DNA from: SAR116 cluster bacterium MED-G04
GTDB lineage: Bacteria; Pseudomonadota; Alphaproteobacteria; Puniceispirillales; UBA1172
DNA: 60,140 nt
Direction of reading: 5' to 3'
Assembly (NCBI GenBank): GCA_002457135.1
Contig: NTKX01000002.1
Span: 1-60,140 of the forward strand
The notes beneath the pieces are model-generated. The model saw only the letters and a program-made list of their open reading frames with translations. It was not told where the DNA came from and did not search any database. Each line of letters starts with the position of its first letter. Within the stretch, counting starts at the first letter, position 1. The position numbers and the translations under genes are program-made. Shown here piece after piece: positions 52,801-60,140 of this stretch.

Positions 52801-54363
52801 ATGACGATAAAGACACCCCTTCTGGTTGCGGAGAGCATCTCCAGATCCTTTGGTGATTTTACCGCCAATGATGCGGTATCGCTGACCATTAATGAGGGCG
52901 AAATCCATGCCCTGCTGGGTGAAAACGGGGCCGGTAAATCAACCTTTGTGAAGATGCTGTATGGCGTGTTGCAACCCGATGACGGGCGGCTGCTATGGCG
53001 CGGTGATGATGTTGAAATCACCTCCCCCAGGCTGGCCCGTTCCATGGGCATTGCCATGGTGTTCCAGCATTTTTCGCTGTTCCCGGCACTGTCGGTGCTG
53101 GAAAATATCGCCATCGCCCTTGAACCCGAAAAGGGCCAGAAGGGTGAAGGGCTGGATGCGTTGCGGGCGCGGATCATGGCCGAATCGCAACGCCGGGGGC
53201 TGGATATAAACCCTGACCGGCCTGTCGGGCGGCTTTCAGTCGGGGAAAAACAGCGTGTTGAAATCCTGCGCTGCCTGTTGCAGAACCCGCGCCTCCTGAT
53301 CATGGATGAACCGACTAGCGTTCTGACCCCCCAGGAAATCGATCAGCTTTTCGTGGTCCTGCGTCAACTGGCGGCGGATGGATGCGCCATCCTCTATATC
53401 AGCCACAAGCTGAATGAGGTGATCACCCTCGCCGATACCGCAACGGTGCTGCGGGGCGGCCGCAATGTCGGCAGCACAACCCCGAAACAGAGCAGCACCC
53501 GCGCCCTGGCTGAGATGATGGTGGGCGGCGGCATCGATCATGTCGAACGCCGTCCAGACACCCGAACTGACAATAGTGATAAACTCTCCGCTGAAATCCG
53601 CCTCAGCATCAATGGGCTTGAGCGTCCGGCCAGCCACGATTTCGCCACTGCGTTGAGCGGTATTTCGCTGGAATTGCGGGCCGGTGAAATTCTGGGGATT
53701 GCCGGTGTTTCGGGCAATGGCCAGGGTGAACTGGCTGAGGCATTGAGCGGCGAATGGCGATGCCCCGGCCCCGGGGTTATCATGCTAGGCAACACGGATA
53801 TCGGCCAGCTTGGCCCATCAGCGCGCCGCCAGCACGGTATTGAGGCTGTCCCCGAGGAACGCAACGGCCATGCCGCCATCCCTGAAATGGCATTATCGAG
53901 CAACACCTTCCTGACCCGGTTTCATCACTATCAGCAACAAGGCCCGTTCTGGAAAAGACTGATGGCCAGCCCCATGGCCGCCAGCCCCGATACCGCCAGC
54001 ATCATCCGGGGCAACGATGTCCGCGTGCCAGAGGATGACCCGCTGGCAAGCCAGCTTTCGGGTGGCAATTTGCAGAAATTCATTCTTGGCCGGATGCTGC
54101 TCGCCAACCCCAGGGTAGCGGTGGTGGTGCAGCCGACATGGGGTGTTGATGTCGGTGCAGCCTCCCTCATCAGGCGGCAGTTGCTGAGCCTTGCCGAAAG
54201 CGGTTGCGCCATCATCCTGATCAGCCAGGACCTTGAGGAAATTCTGGCCCTCGCCAGTCATATCACGGTCCTGCATGGTGGCCGGCTTTCGGCTGTGAAA
54301 CCCGCAGGCGAGATGACGGTGGAGGCTATCGGCCTGCTCATGGGCGGGGAGACGGCGGCATGA
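52801..54363 (+). CDS. BMP-family ABC importer, fused double ATPase subunit
   Basis: The 520-residue protein has two ATPase domains, as in nucleoside and sugar importers. The first has Walker A GENGAGKST (40-48), an LSVGEKQRVEIL signature and Walker B LLIMDEPTS. The second has an altered P-loop GVSGNGQGEL and an LSGGNLQKFILGR signature, and its Walker B region reads VAVVVQPTWGVD, with Gln where the DEPT motif has the acidic residue. So only the first site looks fully catalytic. It overlaps the first permease by 4 nt. No gene symbol is assigned because the ligand is not known. Confidence 0.9.
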   Translation: MTIKTPLLVAESISRSFGDFTANDAVSLTINEGEIHALLGENGAGKSTFVKMLYGVLQPDDGRLLWRGDDVEITSPRLARSMGIAMVFQHFSLFPALSVLENIAIALEPEKGQKGEGLDALRARIMAESQRRGLDINPDRPVGRLSVGEKQRVEILRCLLQNPRLLIMDEPTSVLTPQEIDQLFVVLRQLAADGCAILYISHKLNEVITLADTATVLRGGRNVGSTTPKQSSTRALAEMMVGGGIDHVERRPDTRTDNSDKLSAEIRLSINGLERPASHDFATALSGISLELRAGEILGIAGVSGNGQGELAEALSGEWRCPGPGVIMLGNTDIGQLGPSARRQHGIEAVPEERNGHAAIPEMALSSNTFLTRFHHYQQQGPFWKRLMASPMAASPDTASIIRGNDVRVPEDDPLASQLSGGNLQKFILGRMLLANPRVAVVVQPTWGVDVGAASLIRRQLLSLAESGCAIILISQDLEEILALASHITVLHGGRLSAVKPAGEMTVEAIGLLMGGETAA

Positions 54364-55436
54364 TCCGGCTGATCCCGCGAGATCGTGTCTCAACCGGGCA
54401 GGTGGTGCTGTCCTCGGTGGTGGCGGTGGCGGCTACCGTGGTGACGGGTGCGCTGATTTTTGCCCTCCTCGGCTACCAACCGGGGGAGGCCTTGTATCAC
54501 TTCTTCATCTCGCCTTTCGGGCGGGTTGACCGTGTCGGTGATCTGCTGGTCAAGGCCTGCCCCCTGATCATCATCAGCCTTGGCCTGATTTTCTGCTACC
54601 GCGCCAATGCATGGAATATCGGGGCTGAGGGCCAGTTCATTCTTGGTGCCATGGCGGCGGGGTGGCTTGCCCTCAGCTTCCCGGACACGACCTCGCCCCT
54701 GCTGCTGCCCGCCATGATGCTGACAGCGATGCTGGCCGGGGCTGTATGGGCCGGGATTGCGGCGGCATTGCGCGCGCATTTCAACGCCAATGAGATATTG
54801 GTGACGCTGATGCTGACCTATATCGCCAGCCTGCTGCTGGATTTCGTTGTCAGGGGACCGTTGCGTGATCCGAAATCCTTTGGCTTCCCACTGACCAAAA
54901 TGTACCCGGATGCCGGGCTGATTGACCGCATGCCACTGCCTTTTATCGGGCAGATCGGCCAGCTCCATTCCGGCGTGTTGCTGGCGCTGGTGCTGGTCCC
55001 TGTTATCTGGTTCGTGCTGCAGCGCAGCCTGCCCGGCTATCAGATCACGGTGGCGGGGCTGGCCCCCCGGGCCGCGCGGTTTGCCGGGTTCAGTGACCGG
55101 CTCATCATCTATGGTGTGTTGGCAGCATCAGGGGCCATGGCCGGGCTGGCCGGGATGGTTGAGGTATCGGCCAATATCGGGCAGTTGCAGCCAAATGTTT
55201 CCTTTGGCTACGGTTTCACCGCCATCATCGTGGCGTTTCTGGCGCGGCTCAATCCGGTGGCGACCATCCTGGCCGGGCTGGTGATCGCGATGGCGGAACT
55301 GGGCGGCGACAATGCCCAGATTGCGCTCGGCATCCCCAAAGTGGTGAGCGGGCTGTTCAAGGGCATTCTGCTGTTTTATCTCTTGGCGAGCGCGACCCTC
55401 CAGCAGTATCGCATCGAATGGAAGGGGAGGGCCTAG
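54360..55436 (+). CDS. BMP-family ABC importer permease 1
   Basis: This 358-residue permease belongs to the BPD_transp_2 family that pairs with BMP binding proteins. It has about nine to ten helices and the family segments YRANAWNIGAEGQFILGA (about 80-97) and YGFTAIIVAFLARLNP near the C-terminus, where the coupling helix to the ATPase lies. It overlaps the ATPase gene by 4 nt and is followed by permease 2 after 1 nt. Confidence 0.9.
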   Translation: MIRLIPRDRVSTGQVVLSSVVAVAATVVTGALIFALLGYQPGEALYHFFISPFGRVDRVGDLLVKACPLIIISLGLIFCYRANAWNIGAEGQFILGAMAAGWLALSFPDTTSPLLLPAMMLTAMLAGAVWAGIAAALRAHFNANEILVTLMLTYIASLLLDFVVRGPLRDPKSFGFPLTKMYPDAGLIDRMPLPFIGQIGQLHSGVLLALVLVPVIWFVLQRSLPGYQITVAGLAPRAARFAGFSDRLIIYGVLAASGAMAGLAGMVEVSANIGQLQPNVSFGYGFTAIIVAFLARLNPVATILAGLVIAMAELGGDNAQIALGIPKVVSGLFKGILLFYLLASATLQQYRIEWKGRA

Positions 55437-55437
55437 C

Positions 55438-56352
55438 ATGACCGCCTTGATGCTGACTGTTCTGGCCACCTCGATCCCGCTCTTGCTGGCCGCCACCGGT
55501 GAGCTGGTGGCCGAACGTTCGGGCGTGCTCAACCTCGGGGTTGAGGGCATGATGCTGATCGGCGCGGTGGCCGCGCTCAGCGCGGTGCTGGCCACGGGCA
55601 ACCCCTATAGCGGTATTATCGCCGGGGCGGCGGCGGGTGCTGTCACCGCCATGCTGTTTGCCTTTTTCGCTGTCACCCTCCTGACCAATCAGGTTGCAAC
55701 AGGGCTGGCCCTGACGATCTTTGCCACCGGCTTTTCCGGGCTGGTCGGCGCGCCATTGATTGGCAAAACGGGCCTCGCCCTGCCTATCATCGAGCTGCCG
55801 GTAATATCATCCATCCCGGTGGTGGGCGACCTGCTGTTTAAACAGGACCTCTTGTTCTATCTTGCATTTGTCCTCCTCGGGCTGGTCGCATTCATGCTGT
55901 TCCGGACCCGCTGGGGGATGATTTTGCGGGCTGTCGGCGATGAACATAACAGCGCCCATGCGCTTGGCTACAACGTCGCCCTTGTGCGCTGGCTGGCGGT
56001 GGGGTTTGGCGGCATGATGGCGGGGCTGGCCGGGGCCTATCTGCCGCTGGTGCTGACCCCGCACTGGTCAGAGGGCATGACCGCGGGCCGGGGCTGGATC
56101 GCGCTGGCACTGGTTGTCTTTGCCTCCTGGATGCCGGGCCGGTTGCTGATCGGGGCGCTGATTTTTGGCGGCATCACAATCCTGCAACTGACCGGCCAGG
56201 CAAGGGGCTGGATGGTGCCACCTCAGTTCTTGTCAATGCTGCCATATATTGCCACAATCGGGGCACTCGTATTGATATCCATTCGCTCAAGGGAGGGTTC
56301 GTTCATCAGCGTTCCGGCCTGCCTTGGTAAACCGTTTCAGCGCAACAGCTGA
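55438..56352 (+). CDS. BMP-family ABC importer permease 2
   Basis: The second permease, 304 residues, has the family segments AERSGVLNLGVEGMMLIGA (about 25-43) and LRAVGDEHNSAHALGYNVA, with eight to ten helices. It completes the heterodimeric channel with permease 1. The last helix is followed by a short polar tail. The binding protein starts 32 nt later, so the four genes form one operon. Confidence 0.9.
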   Translation: MTALMLTVLATSIPLLLAATGELVAERSGVLNLGVEGMMLIGAVAALSAVLATGNPYSGIIAGAAAGAVTAMLFAFFAVTLLTNQVATGLALTIFATGFSGLVGAPLIGKTGLALPIIELPVISSIPVVGDLLFKQDLLFYLAFVLLGLVAFMLFRTRWGMILRAVGDEHNSAHALGYNVALVRWLAVGFGGMMAGLAGAYLPLVLTPHWSEGMTAGRGWIALALVVFASWMPGRLLIGALIFGGITILQLTGQARGWMVPPQFLSMLPYIATIGALVLISIRSREGSFISVPACLGKPFQRNS

Positions 56353-56384
56353 AATCTGATCATTTAAAGAAAGTGAGTTCATCG

Positions 56385-57506
56385 ATGAACAAGAAAATTC
56401 TGCCAATACTGTGGGTTGGTGTTGTCGCCGCCGTCATGGCCATGGTGATGTTGACCGGCAAGCCGTCAGAAGCCACAACCGAAGGCCCCACCAAGGTCGG
56501 TTTCGTCTATCTCAGCACCACCGGTGATCATGGCTGGACCTATGCCCATGATCTCGGCCGCCTGATGGTTGAAGAGCATTTCGGCGACAAGGTTGAAACC
56601 AGCTATGTTGAAAACGTTCCCGAAGGCCCTGATGCAACCCGGGTGATTCGCGAACTCGTCCAGCAGGGCAATGAGATCATCTTCACCACCTCGTTCGGGT
56701 ATATGGAACCGACCCTCAAAGTGTCCAAGGAATACCCTGATGTGAAATTCGTCCACCTGACCGGCTATAAACGCAGCCCGAACATGGCCACCGGCAATAT
56801 CCGTTTCCACGAAGGCCGTTATGTTCAGGGTGTGGTTGCCGGGATGATGACCAAGACCAACAAGATCGGCTATATCGCGGCCTTCCCTATTCCTGAGGTT
56901 GTTATGGGCATCAACGCCTTTGCCCGTGGTCTGCGCAGCACCAACCCTGATGCTGAAATCTCGGTCATCTGGGCCAACACCTGGTATGATCCGGTCAAGG
57001 AAGCCGATGTGACCAAGGTCCTGATCGCCGAGGGTGCGGATGTTCTGGCCCAGCACACCGACAGCCCGGCCATGCTCCAGATCGCTGAAAAGAACGGCGT
57101 CGTCGGCTTCGCCCAGTCCACCGACAATATCGAGTTTGCCCCGAAGGCCCAGCTTTTTGCCTCCATCAACAACTGGGGTCCCTACTATGTCGATATGATT
57201 GAAGCGACACGGAACGGCACCTGGTCCAACGGTGACGGCCCTGATCACTGGGCCGGTGACACCTGGGGCGGGCTCAAGAGCGGGATGCTGAAACTGTCAC
57301 CGTTCACCAACATGCCTGACGATGTCGTTGCCAAGGCCAACGCTGCCCGTGATGGCCTGGCCGATGGTTCGATCAACATCTTTGAAGGCCCGATGATGAG
57401 CAATGATGGCAAGGAAGTCCTCAAATCAGGTGAAGTCCTTGATGATGCTGGTCTGTGGGCCATGAATTATTATGTCGAAGGCGTGATCGGCTCTGTCCCG
57501 CAGTAA
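56385..57506 (+). CDS. BMP-family (basic membrane protein) substrate-binding protein
   Basis: This periplasmic binding protein of 373 residues is of the BMP/PnrA type, whose known ligands are purine nucleosides and, in some cases, riboflavin. It has a signal peptide (about 1-29) without a lipobox, then VGFVYLSTTGDHGWTYAHD, FTTSFGYMEPTLKVS, GRYVQGVVAGMMT and GYIAAFPIPEVVMGINAF, all standard blocks. I start at ATG 56385 behind an AAGAAAGTGAG site; a GTG 12 nt upstream is also open. Its conserved aromatic and acidic contact residues could not be assigned to a ligand. Confidence 0.92.
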   Translation: MNKKILPILWVGVVAAVMAMVMLTGKPSEATTEGPTKVGFVYLSTTGDHGWTYAHDLGRLMVEEHFGDKVETSYVENVPEGPDATRVIRELVQQGNEIIFTTSFGYMEPTLKVSKEYPDVKFVHLTGYKRSPNMATGNIRFHEGRYVQGVVAGMMTKTNKIGYIAAFPIPEVVMGINAFARGLRSTNPDAEISVIWANTWYDPVKEADVTKVLIAEGADVLAQHTDSPAMLQIAEKNGVVGFAQSTDNIEFAPKAQLFASINNWGPYYVDMIEATRNGTWSNGDGPDHWAGDTWGGLKSGMLKLSPFTNMPDDVVAKANAARDGLADGSINIFEGPMMSNDGKEVLKSGEVLDDAGLWAMNYYVEGVIGSVPQ

Positions 57507-57541
57507 CGGCCGGCCCGTTTAACGTCTCTGAACCAATATCC

Positions 57542-57580
57542 AAACAGCCCTCCATAAAGGGGGGCTGTTTTTCTGTTTTT
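57542..57580 (+). terminator. Rho-independent terminator after the BMP operon
   Basis: AAACAGCCCTCC (57542-57553), loop ATAAA and GGGGGGCTGTTT (57559-57570) form a 12-bp stem with one wobble pair, followed by TTCTGTTTTT. It lies 35 bp after the binding-protein stop. Confidence 0.93.
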
Positions 57581-57645
57581 GCCCCTGTTGGGGGTGAAAA
57601 TCAGGTTCTGGCTTTCCATATCATTTAAGGTAAGGAGACAGCATC

Positions 57646-58119
57646 ATGATCAAGGGAATGCACCACAACGCCTACCGTTGCAGGAACAGCCACGACACCA
57701 GGGCTTTCTATGAAGATTTCCTCGGCCTGCCACTGGCTGGCGCGCTCGAAATCAAACAGACGATCACCGGACGTGAAACCAGTGTTCTGCACAGTTTCTA
57801 CGAAATGGGTGATGGCTCCTACATCGCTTTTTTCGAAGCTCCTGACCGTGATTTTGAATTCAAGAAACACCACGATTTTGACCTGCATCTCGCGCTTGAG
57901 GTCAGCCCAGAGCATCTGCTCAAAATGTTCGAAAAGGGCAAGAAGGAAGGCATCGAAACTCGCGGTATTTCCGATCATGGCTTTATCGACAGCATCTATT
58001 TCCGTGACCCGAACGGCTATGTCATCGAATTGACCGCCCGCAAGGACGGCCATGATACAATGCTGTTCGCCAATAACCCCGAGGCCCGGCAGATTCTGGA
58101 TAACTGGACCTCGCCCTAG
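57646..58119 (+). CDS. VOC-superfamily metalloprotein (glyoxalase/dioxygenase fold)
   Basis: This 157-residue protein begins MIKGMHHNAYRCRNSHDTRAFYEDFLGLPL, cut here to the pattern HHNAYRC then FYEDFLGLPL, a typical VOC first half. DLHLALEV and GYVIELTARK in the second half carry the expected metal-ligand His and Glu. The fold is shared by glyoxalases, dioxygenases and thiol-transferases, so the reaction is unknown. A GGTAAGGAGA site precedes the ATG. It follows the BMP terminator and appears to be its own unit. Confidence 0.78.
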   Translation: MIKGMHHNAYRCRNSHDTRAFYEDFLGLPLAGALEIKQTITGRETSVLHSFYEMGDGSYIAFFEAPDRDFEFKKHHDFDLHLALEVSPEHLLKMFEKGKKEGIETRGISDHGFIDSIYFRDPNGYVIELTARKDGHDTMLFANNPEARQILDNWTSP

Positions 58120-58455
58120 AAATTCAGGGGCCGGAAAACCTTAACAATTGATCGTTTTGATCACGTTTTGTTAAGATAGCTGCGTTGAAGCCTTGAAACC
58201 GTTGTTTCAATTTGTCTTCATTATCAAAGCGATGAACACGGCGTATTTGTTGAGGTAATCAATTAACCTTTTGTAATAAGTACAAAAATTGGAATTCAGG
58301 CCTGGTTTTGTTTTTTCGTCAGGTGCGGCATGGATGCCCGAGATCACAGTTTTTGAAAATAGATAATGAATTTTTTTTATTTTTGAGTATCTTTAGCCTG
58401 TATATTAATGATCTGATGCATTTGTATATGTATATCAATCCGTGAGGGCTTTGGC
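58120..58455. other. AT-rich intergenic region
   Basis: About 336 bp without a gene, far richer in A and T than its surroundings. A wide inverted repeat TTAACAA (58141-58147)/TTGTTAA (58168-58174) encloses two TTGATC copies. Several TATA-rich stretches (for example near 58400-58435) could be -10 elements for the next gene, but I cannot single one out. No terminator with a T tract or RNA gene is recognised. Confidence 0.5.
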
Positions 58456-59604
58456 ATGAAATCCCGTAATTATTTCGTTGCGCTTGCTTTGGTGAGTTTG
58501 AGTTCAACAGTCGTACTGGCAGGCGGTGTTCCTGAGCCTGAGGCGACAGAAAGTGATTCTGCCACCACCTCAGTAACAACTGGCGCTACCCAGACATCCA
58601 TCACGGAAACCCCAAGCAGCACAGCAACAGAGACCAGCGCATCCGGCGCAACAGCATCCACAGAAACCGAACAGGCCGCAGCTGAACCCGAAGCCGAAGA
58701 ACCCGGTTTCATCGCCATTGAGGATGACCCCCTGATTGTCGATGCCAGCGCGATCATGGATGATGACGGCATGGGTGAAGTCACGGTTCAGTGGCAGATT
58801 TCATCAAACAACGGCGACTGGATGAATATTTCGGGCGCCACCCAGCAATCCTTCACCCCGCGTGAAATTCACGTTGGCAAGCGGCTCCGCGTCGTGATCA
58901 CCTATGTTGACGGTCAGGGTAACCTCGAAACCCTGGTCAGCCCCGGATCGAACGAGGTTGAGAACGTCAACGACAAACCTACCGGCAGCCCGATCCTGAC
59001 AGGTTCGGCGCGTGAAGAAGACGCACTGGTGGTTGAGACCAGCTCGATTTCCGATGAAGACGGCATCGGCTCGTATGAGGTTATCTGGCAGCGGTCATCA
59101 ACCAAGACCGACTGGCAGGCTTTCCCTGAGGCCACCAATGAGGTGCTTCGCCTCGGCCAGGAGCATGTCGGCTATTCCTACCGCGCCATCATCACCTATG
59201 TTGACAGCCACAACACCCGTGAGGTCCTGATCTCCAACCCATCGGAGACGGTCACCAACGTTGATGACCCGGTTGAAGGTGAAGTGACGATTACGGGCGT
59301 GCCGACCGAGGGCAATTTCATGGTTGTCCGCACCAATGGTGTTTCGGATGAAGACGGCATCGCCAGCCTGTCGGTATCATGGGAATATTCCAAGGATGGC
59401 CGCAACTGGCGCGCCATCGACAGCGCATCCAACAACAAACTGGTCCTGACCCAGGCGCTGGTCGGCATGCAGGTTCGCGCCAAGGCCAGCGTGGTTGATA
59501 CTTTCGGTGTTGAAACCCTGATCTACAGTCAGCCCAGCAACACGGTGAAAAACATCAACAACGCACCGGTTGGCCAGATCAACGTTCGCCGGGTTGGCTC
59601 CTAA
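58456..59604 (+). CDS. Secreted protein with three Ig-like repeats
   Basis: The function is not recognised. A signal peptide (about 1-22, ending VVLA) precedes a Ser/Thr/Ala/Glu-rich linker (about 29-84). Three repeats of about 95 residues follow, near 86-175, 178-272 and 275-373. Each has a D(E/D)DGI/MG start, a W...W core (for example VQWQISSNNGDW), a VG(K/Y)..R..ITYVD strand and a closing N(V/I)ND/NN. The repeats resemble bacterial Ig-like/cadherin-like modules found in adhesins, here without an anchor, RTX or VCBS motif. At 382 residues it is a short exported protein. GAGGG lies before the ATG. Confidence 0.8.
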   Translation: MKSRNYFVALALVSLSSTVVLAGGVPEPEATESDSATTSVTTGATQTSITETPSSTATETSASGATASTETEQAAAEPEAEEPGFIAIEDDPLIVDASAIMDDDGMGEVTVQWQISSNNGDWMNISGATQQSFTPREIHVGKRLRVVITYVDGQGNLETLVSPGSNEVENVNDKPTGSPILTGSAREEDALVVETSSISDEDGIGSYEVIWQRSSTKTDWQAFPEATNEVLRLGQEHVGYSYRAIITYVDSHNTREVLISNPSETVTNVDDPVEGEVTITGVPTEGNFMVVRTNGVSDEDGIASLSVSWEYSKDGRNWRAIDSASNNKLVLTQALVGMQVRAKASVVDTFGVETLIYSQPSNTVKNINNAPVGQINVRRVGS

Positions 59605-59638
59605 GCCGAAACAGCCTCAGGCACTATCCAATTTGATT

Positions 59639-59672
59639 ACGGCCAGAACCGCCATTTTGGCCGTTTCTTTTT
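59639..59672 (+). terminator. Terminator after the repeat protein
   Basis: ACGGCCA (59639-59645) and TGGCCGT (59658-59664) form a perfect 7-bp stem around a 12-nt loop, followed by TTCTTTTT. It lies 35 bp after the stop. Confidence 0.85.
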
Positions 59673-59752
59673 GCCGGCGTTAATAAATGACACCACATGT
59701 TGTGCCAATTATTACGGTTAATTTAAATTTTCCGGCGATTCGCTATTGGCAA

Positions 59753-59782
59753 TTGACATGAATTGGATTGTCCCCCTTTAAT
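59753..59782 (+). promoter_or_regulatory. Candidate promoter of the right-edge gene
   Basis: A consensus -35 TTGACA (59753-59758) is followed after 18 bp by TTTAAT (59777-59782), with TAATAT two bases on as an alternative. It would give a 5' leader of about 100 nt before the ATG at 59893. Confidence 0.5.
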
Positions 59783-59892
59783 ATTACTGCATGTTGTATT
59801 CAGGCTTTAACATACCGCAACTGCTGGTAGGTATCCTCAGGGTACCGAATGAAGCCTCTGACATGCCTATCCACCCCAAAAGGAGTCATCTT

Positions 59893-60140
59893 ATGCCCAA
59901 TATGGAAACCGGCATCCAGCACGGATGCGTTATTCTGCCTTTTGCCAGGGAAGACATGAATCAGTCCACCGCGACGACAACAACCCTGGCAGCCCTTCTC
60001 GCCGTAACGGTGATGCATGACGAAAGCGTGTCCGCAGAGCAACGCCTGATTGAGATTATTGAGCAGAGTGGTGAGGTGGAAGTACTGGATACCGAAGATG
60101 CACTGGCGGACCTTGGGCTTGAGGCTGAAGACATCCACCC
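59893..60140 (+). CDS. Unrecognised protein, 3' end cut by the window edge
   Basis: I do not recognise this protein. The frame opens at ATG 59893, 7 nt after a strong AAAAGGAG ribosome binding site, and stays open to the window end (82 residues). The first residues are polar, followed by a Thr/Ala/Leu-rich stretch (TATTTTLAALLAV) too short for a clear membrane helix, then an acidic helical region (EQRLIEIIEQSGEVEVLDTEDALADLG in pattern, rich in Glu, Asp, Ile and Leu). An in-frame ATG 30 nt upstream is possible but lacks a site. It is too short to assign a family. Confidence 0.6.
   Translation, partial: MPNMETGIQHGCVILPFAREDMNQSTATTTTLAALLAVTVMHDESVSAEQRLIEIIEQSGEVEVLDTEDALADLGLEAEDIH

Noticed and set aside
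59800-60138. Minus-strand frame at the right edge
   Set aside because: It has a Cys/His-rich, non-family sequence and no ribosome binding site, while the plus strand has a promoter, an excellent ribosome binding site and an open frame to the window end.
1-60140. Mobile element, CRISPR array or prophage
   Set aside because: I saw no transposase, integrase, recombinase, phage structural gene or spaced repeat array, and the HNH protein has no mobile-element neighbours.

Overview
The window reads as the chromosome of a free-living, probably aerobic and probably marine alphaproteobacterium. It is GC-rich and densely packed, with many 1-4 nt start/stop overlaps. The evidence is the ribF-ileS-lspA-lipoprotein-mutL cluster, COQ7-type ubiquinone hydroxylase, GluQ-RS, a lipid A acyltransferase behind lpxK, a CobN-type cobalt chelatase and a sulfolactate degradation cluster. 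A SAR116- or Rhodospirillales-like lineage would fit, but I cannot fix the genus from sequence alone. I see no insertion sequence, integrase, CRISPR array or rRNA.

Layout. 1-9 kb holds housekeeping genes: the lpxK end and a lipid A acyltransferase, xseA, purD, tadA, rluB-rsmD and mutL. 8-13 kb is the ribF-ileS-lspA-lipoprotein-mutL operon on the minus strand. 13-19 kb carries mscS, chaC, tRNA-Leu(CAA), a YqaA-like membrane protein, dsbB, coq7, an HNH nuclease, a serine esterase and gluQ. At about 19.2 kb lies a compact candidate small RNA with an exposed CCUCCC and a strong terminator, followed by a near-consensus promoter and moaA. 20-23.4 kb has an MFS transporter, gloA and an aspartate-type aminotransferase.

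23.3-44.3 kb is a cobalamin island of 17 genes, most of the corrin-ring pathway. From left to right they are cobK, cbiD, cobA, cobB, cobM, a cbiG-cobJ fusion, cobI, cobL, cobH, cbiX, cobD, cobQ, cobO, cobN, cobW, hupE and cobC. A cobalamin riboswitch lies before hupE and should control hupE-cobW-cobN-cobO-cobQ. The island mixes parts of the two textbook routes. CbiX (early cobalt insertion), CbiD and CbiG sit with CobN (late cobalt insertion), CobH, CobL and CobK. CobG/CobZ, CobF, CobS and CobT are not in this window.

44.3-48 kb is a beta-oxidation pair: a DmdC-like acyl-CoA dehydrogenase and a FadB-like bifunctional protein. 48.2-51.6 kb is best explained as a sulfolactate operon, suyA-suyB-slcC-comC. 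The two dehydrogenases would interconvert sulfolactate enantiomers through sulfopyruvate, and SuyAB would release pyruvate and sulfite. A DMT-family transporter is transcribed divergently from it. 52.8-57.5 kb is a complete BMP-family ABC importer (ATPase, two permeases, binding protein), likely for a nucleoside-like ligand, closed by a strong terminator and followed by a VOC-fold protein. The right end holds a secreted protein with three Ig-like repeats and the 5' part of an unrecognised gene with a very good ribosome binding site, cut by the window edge.
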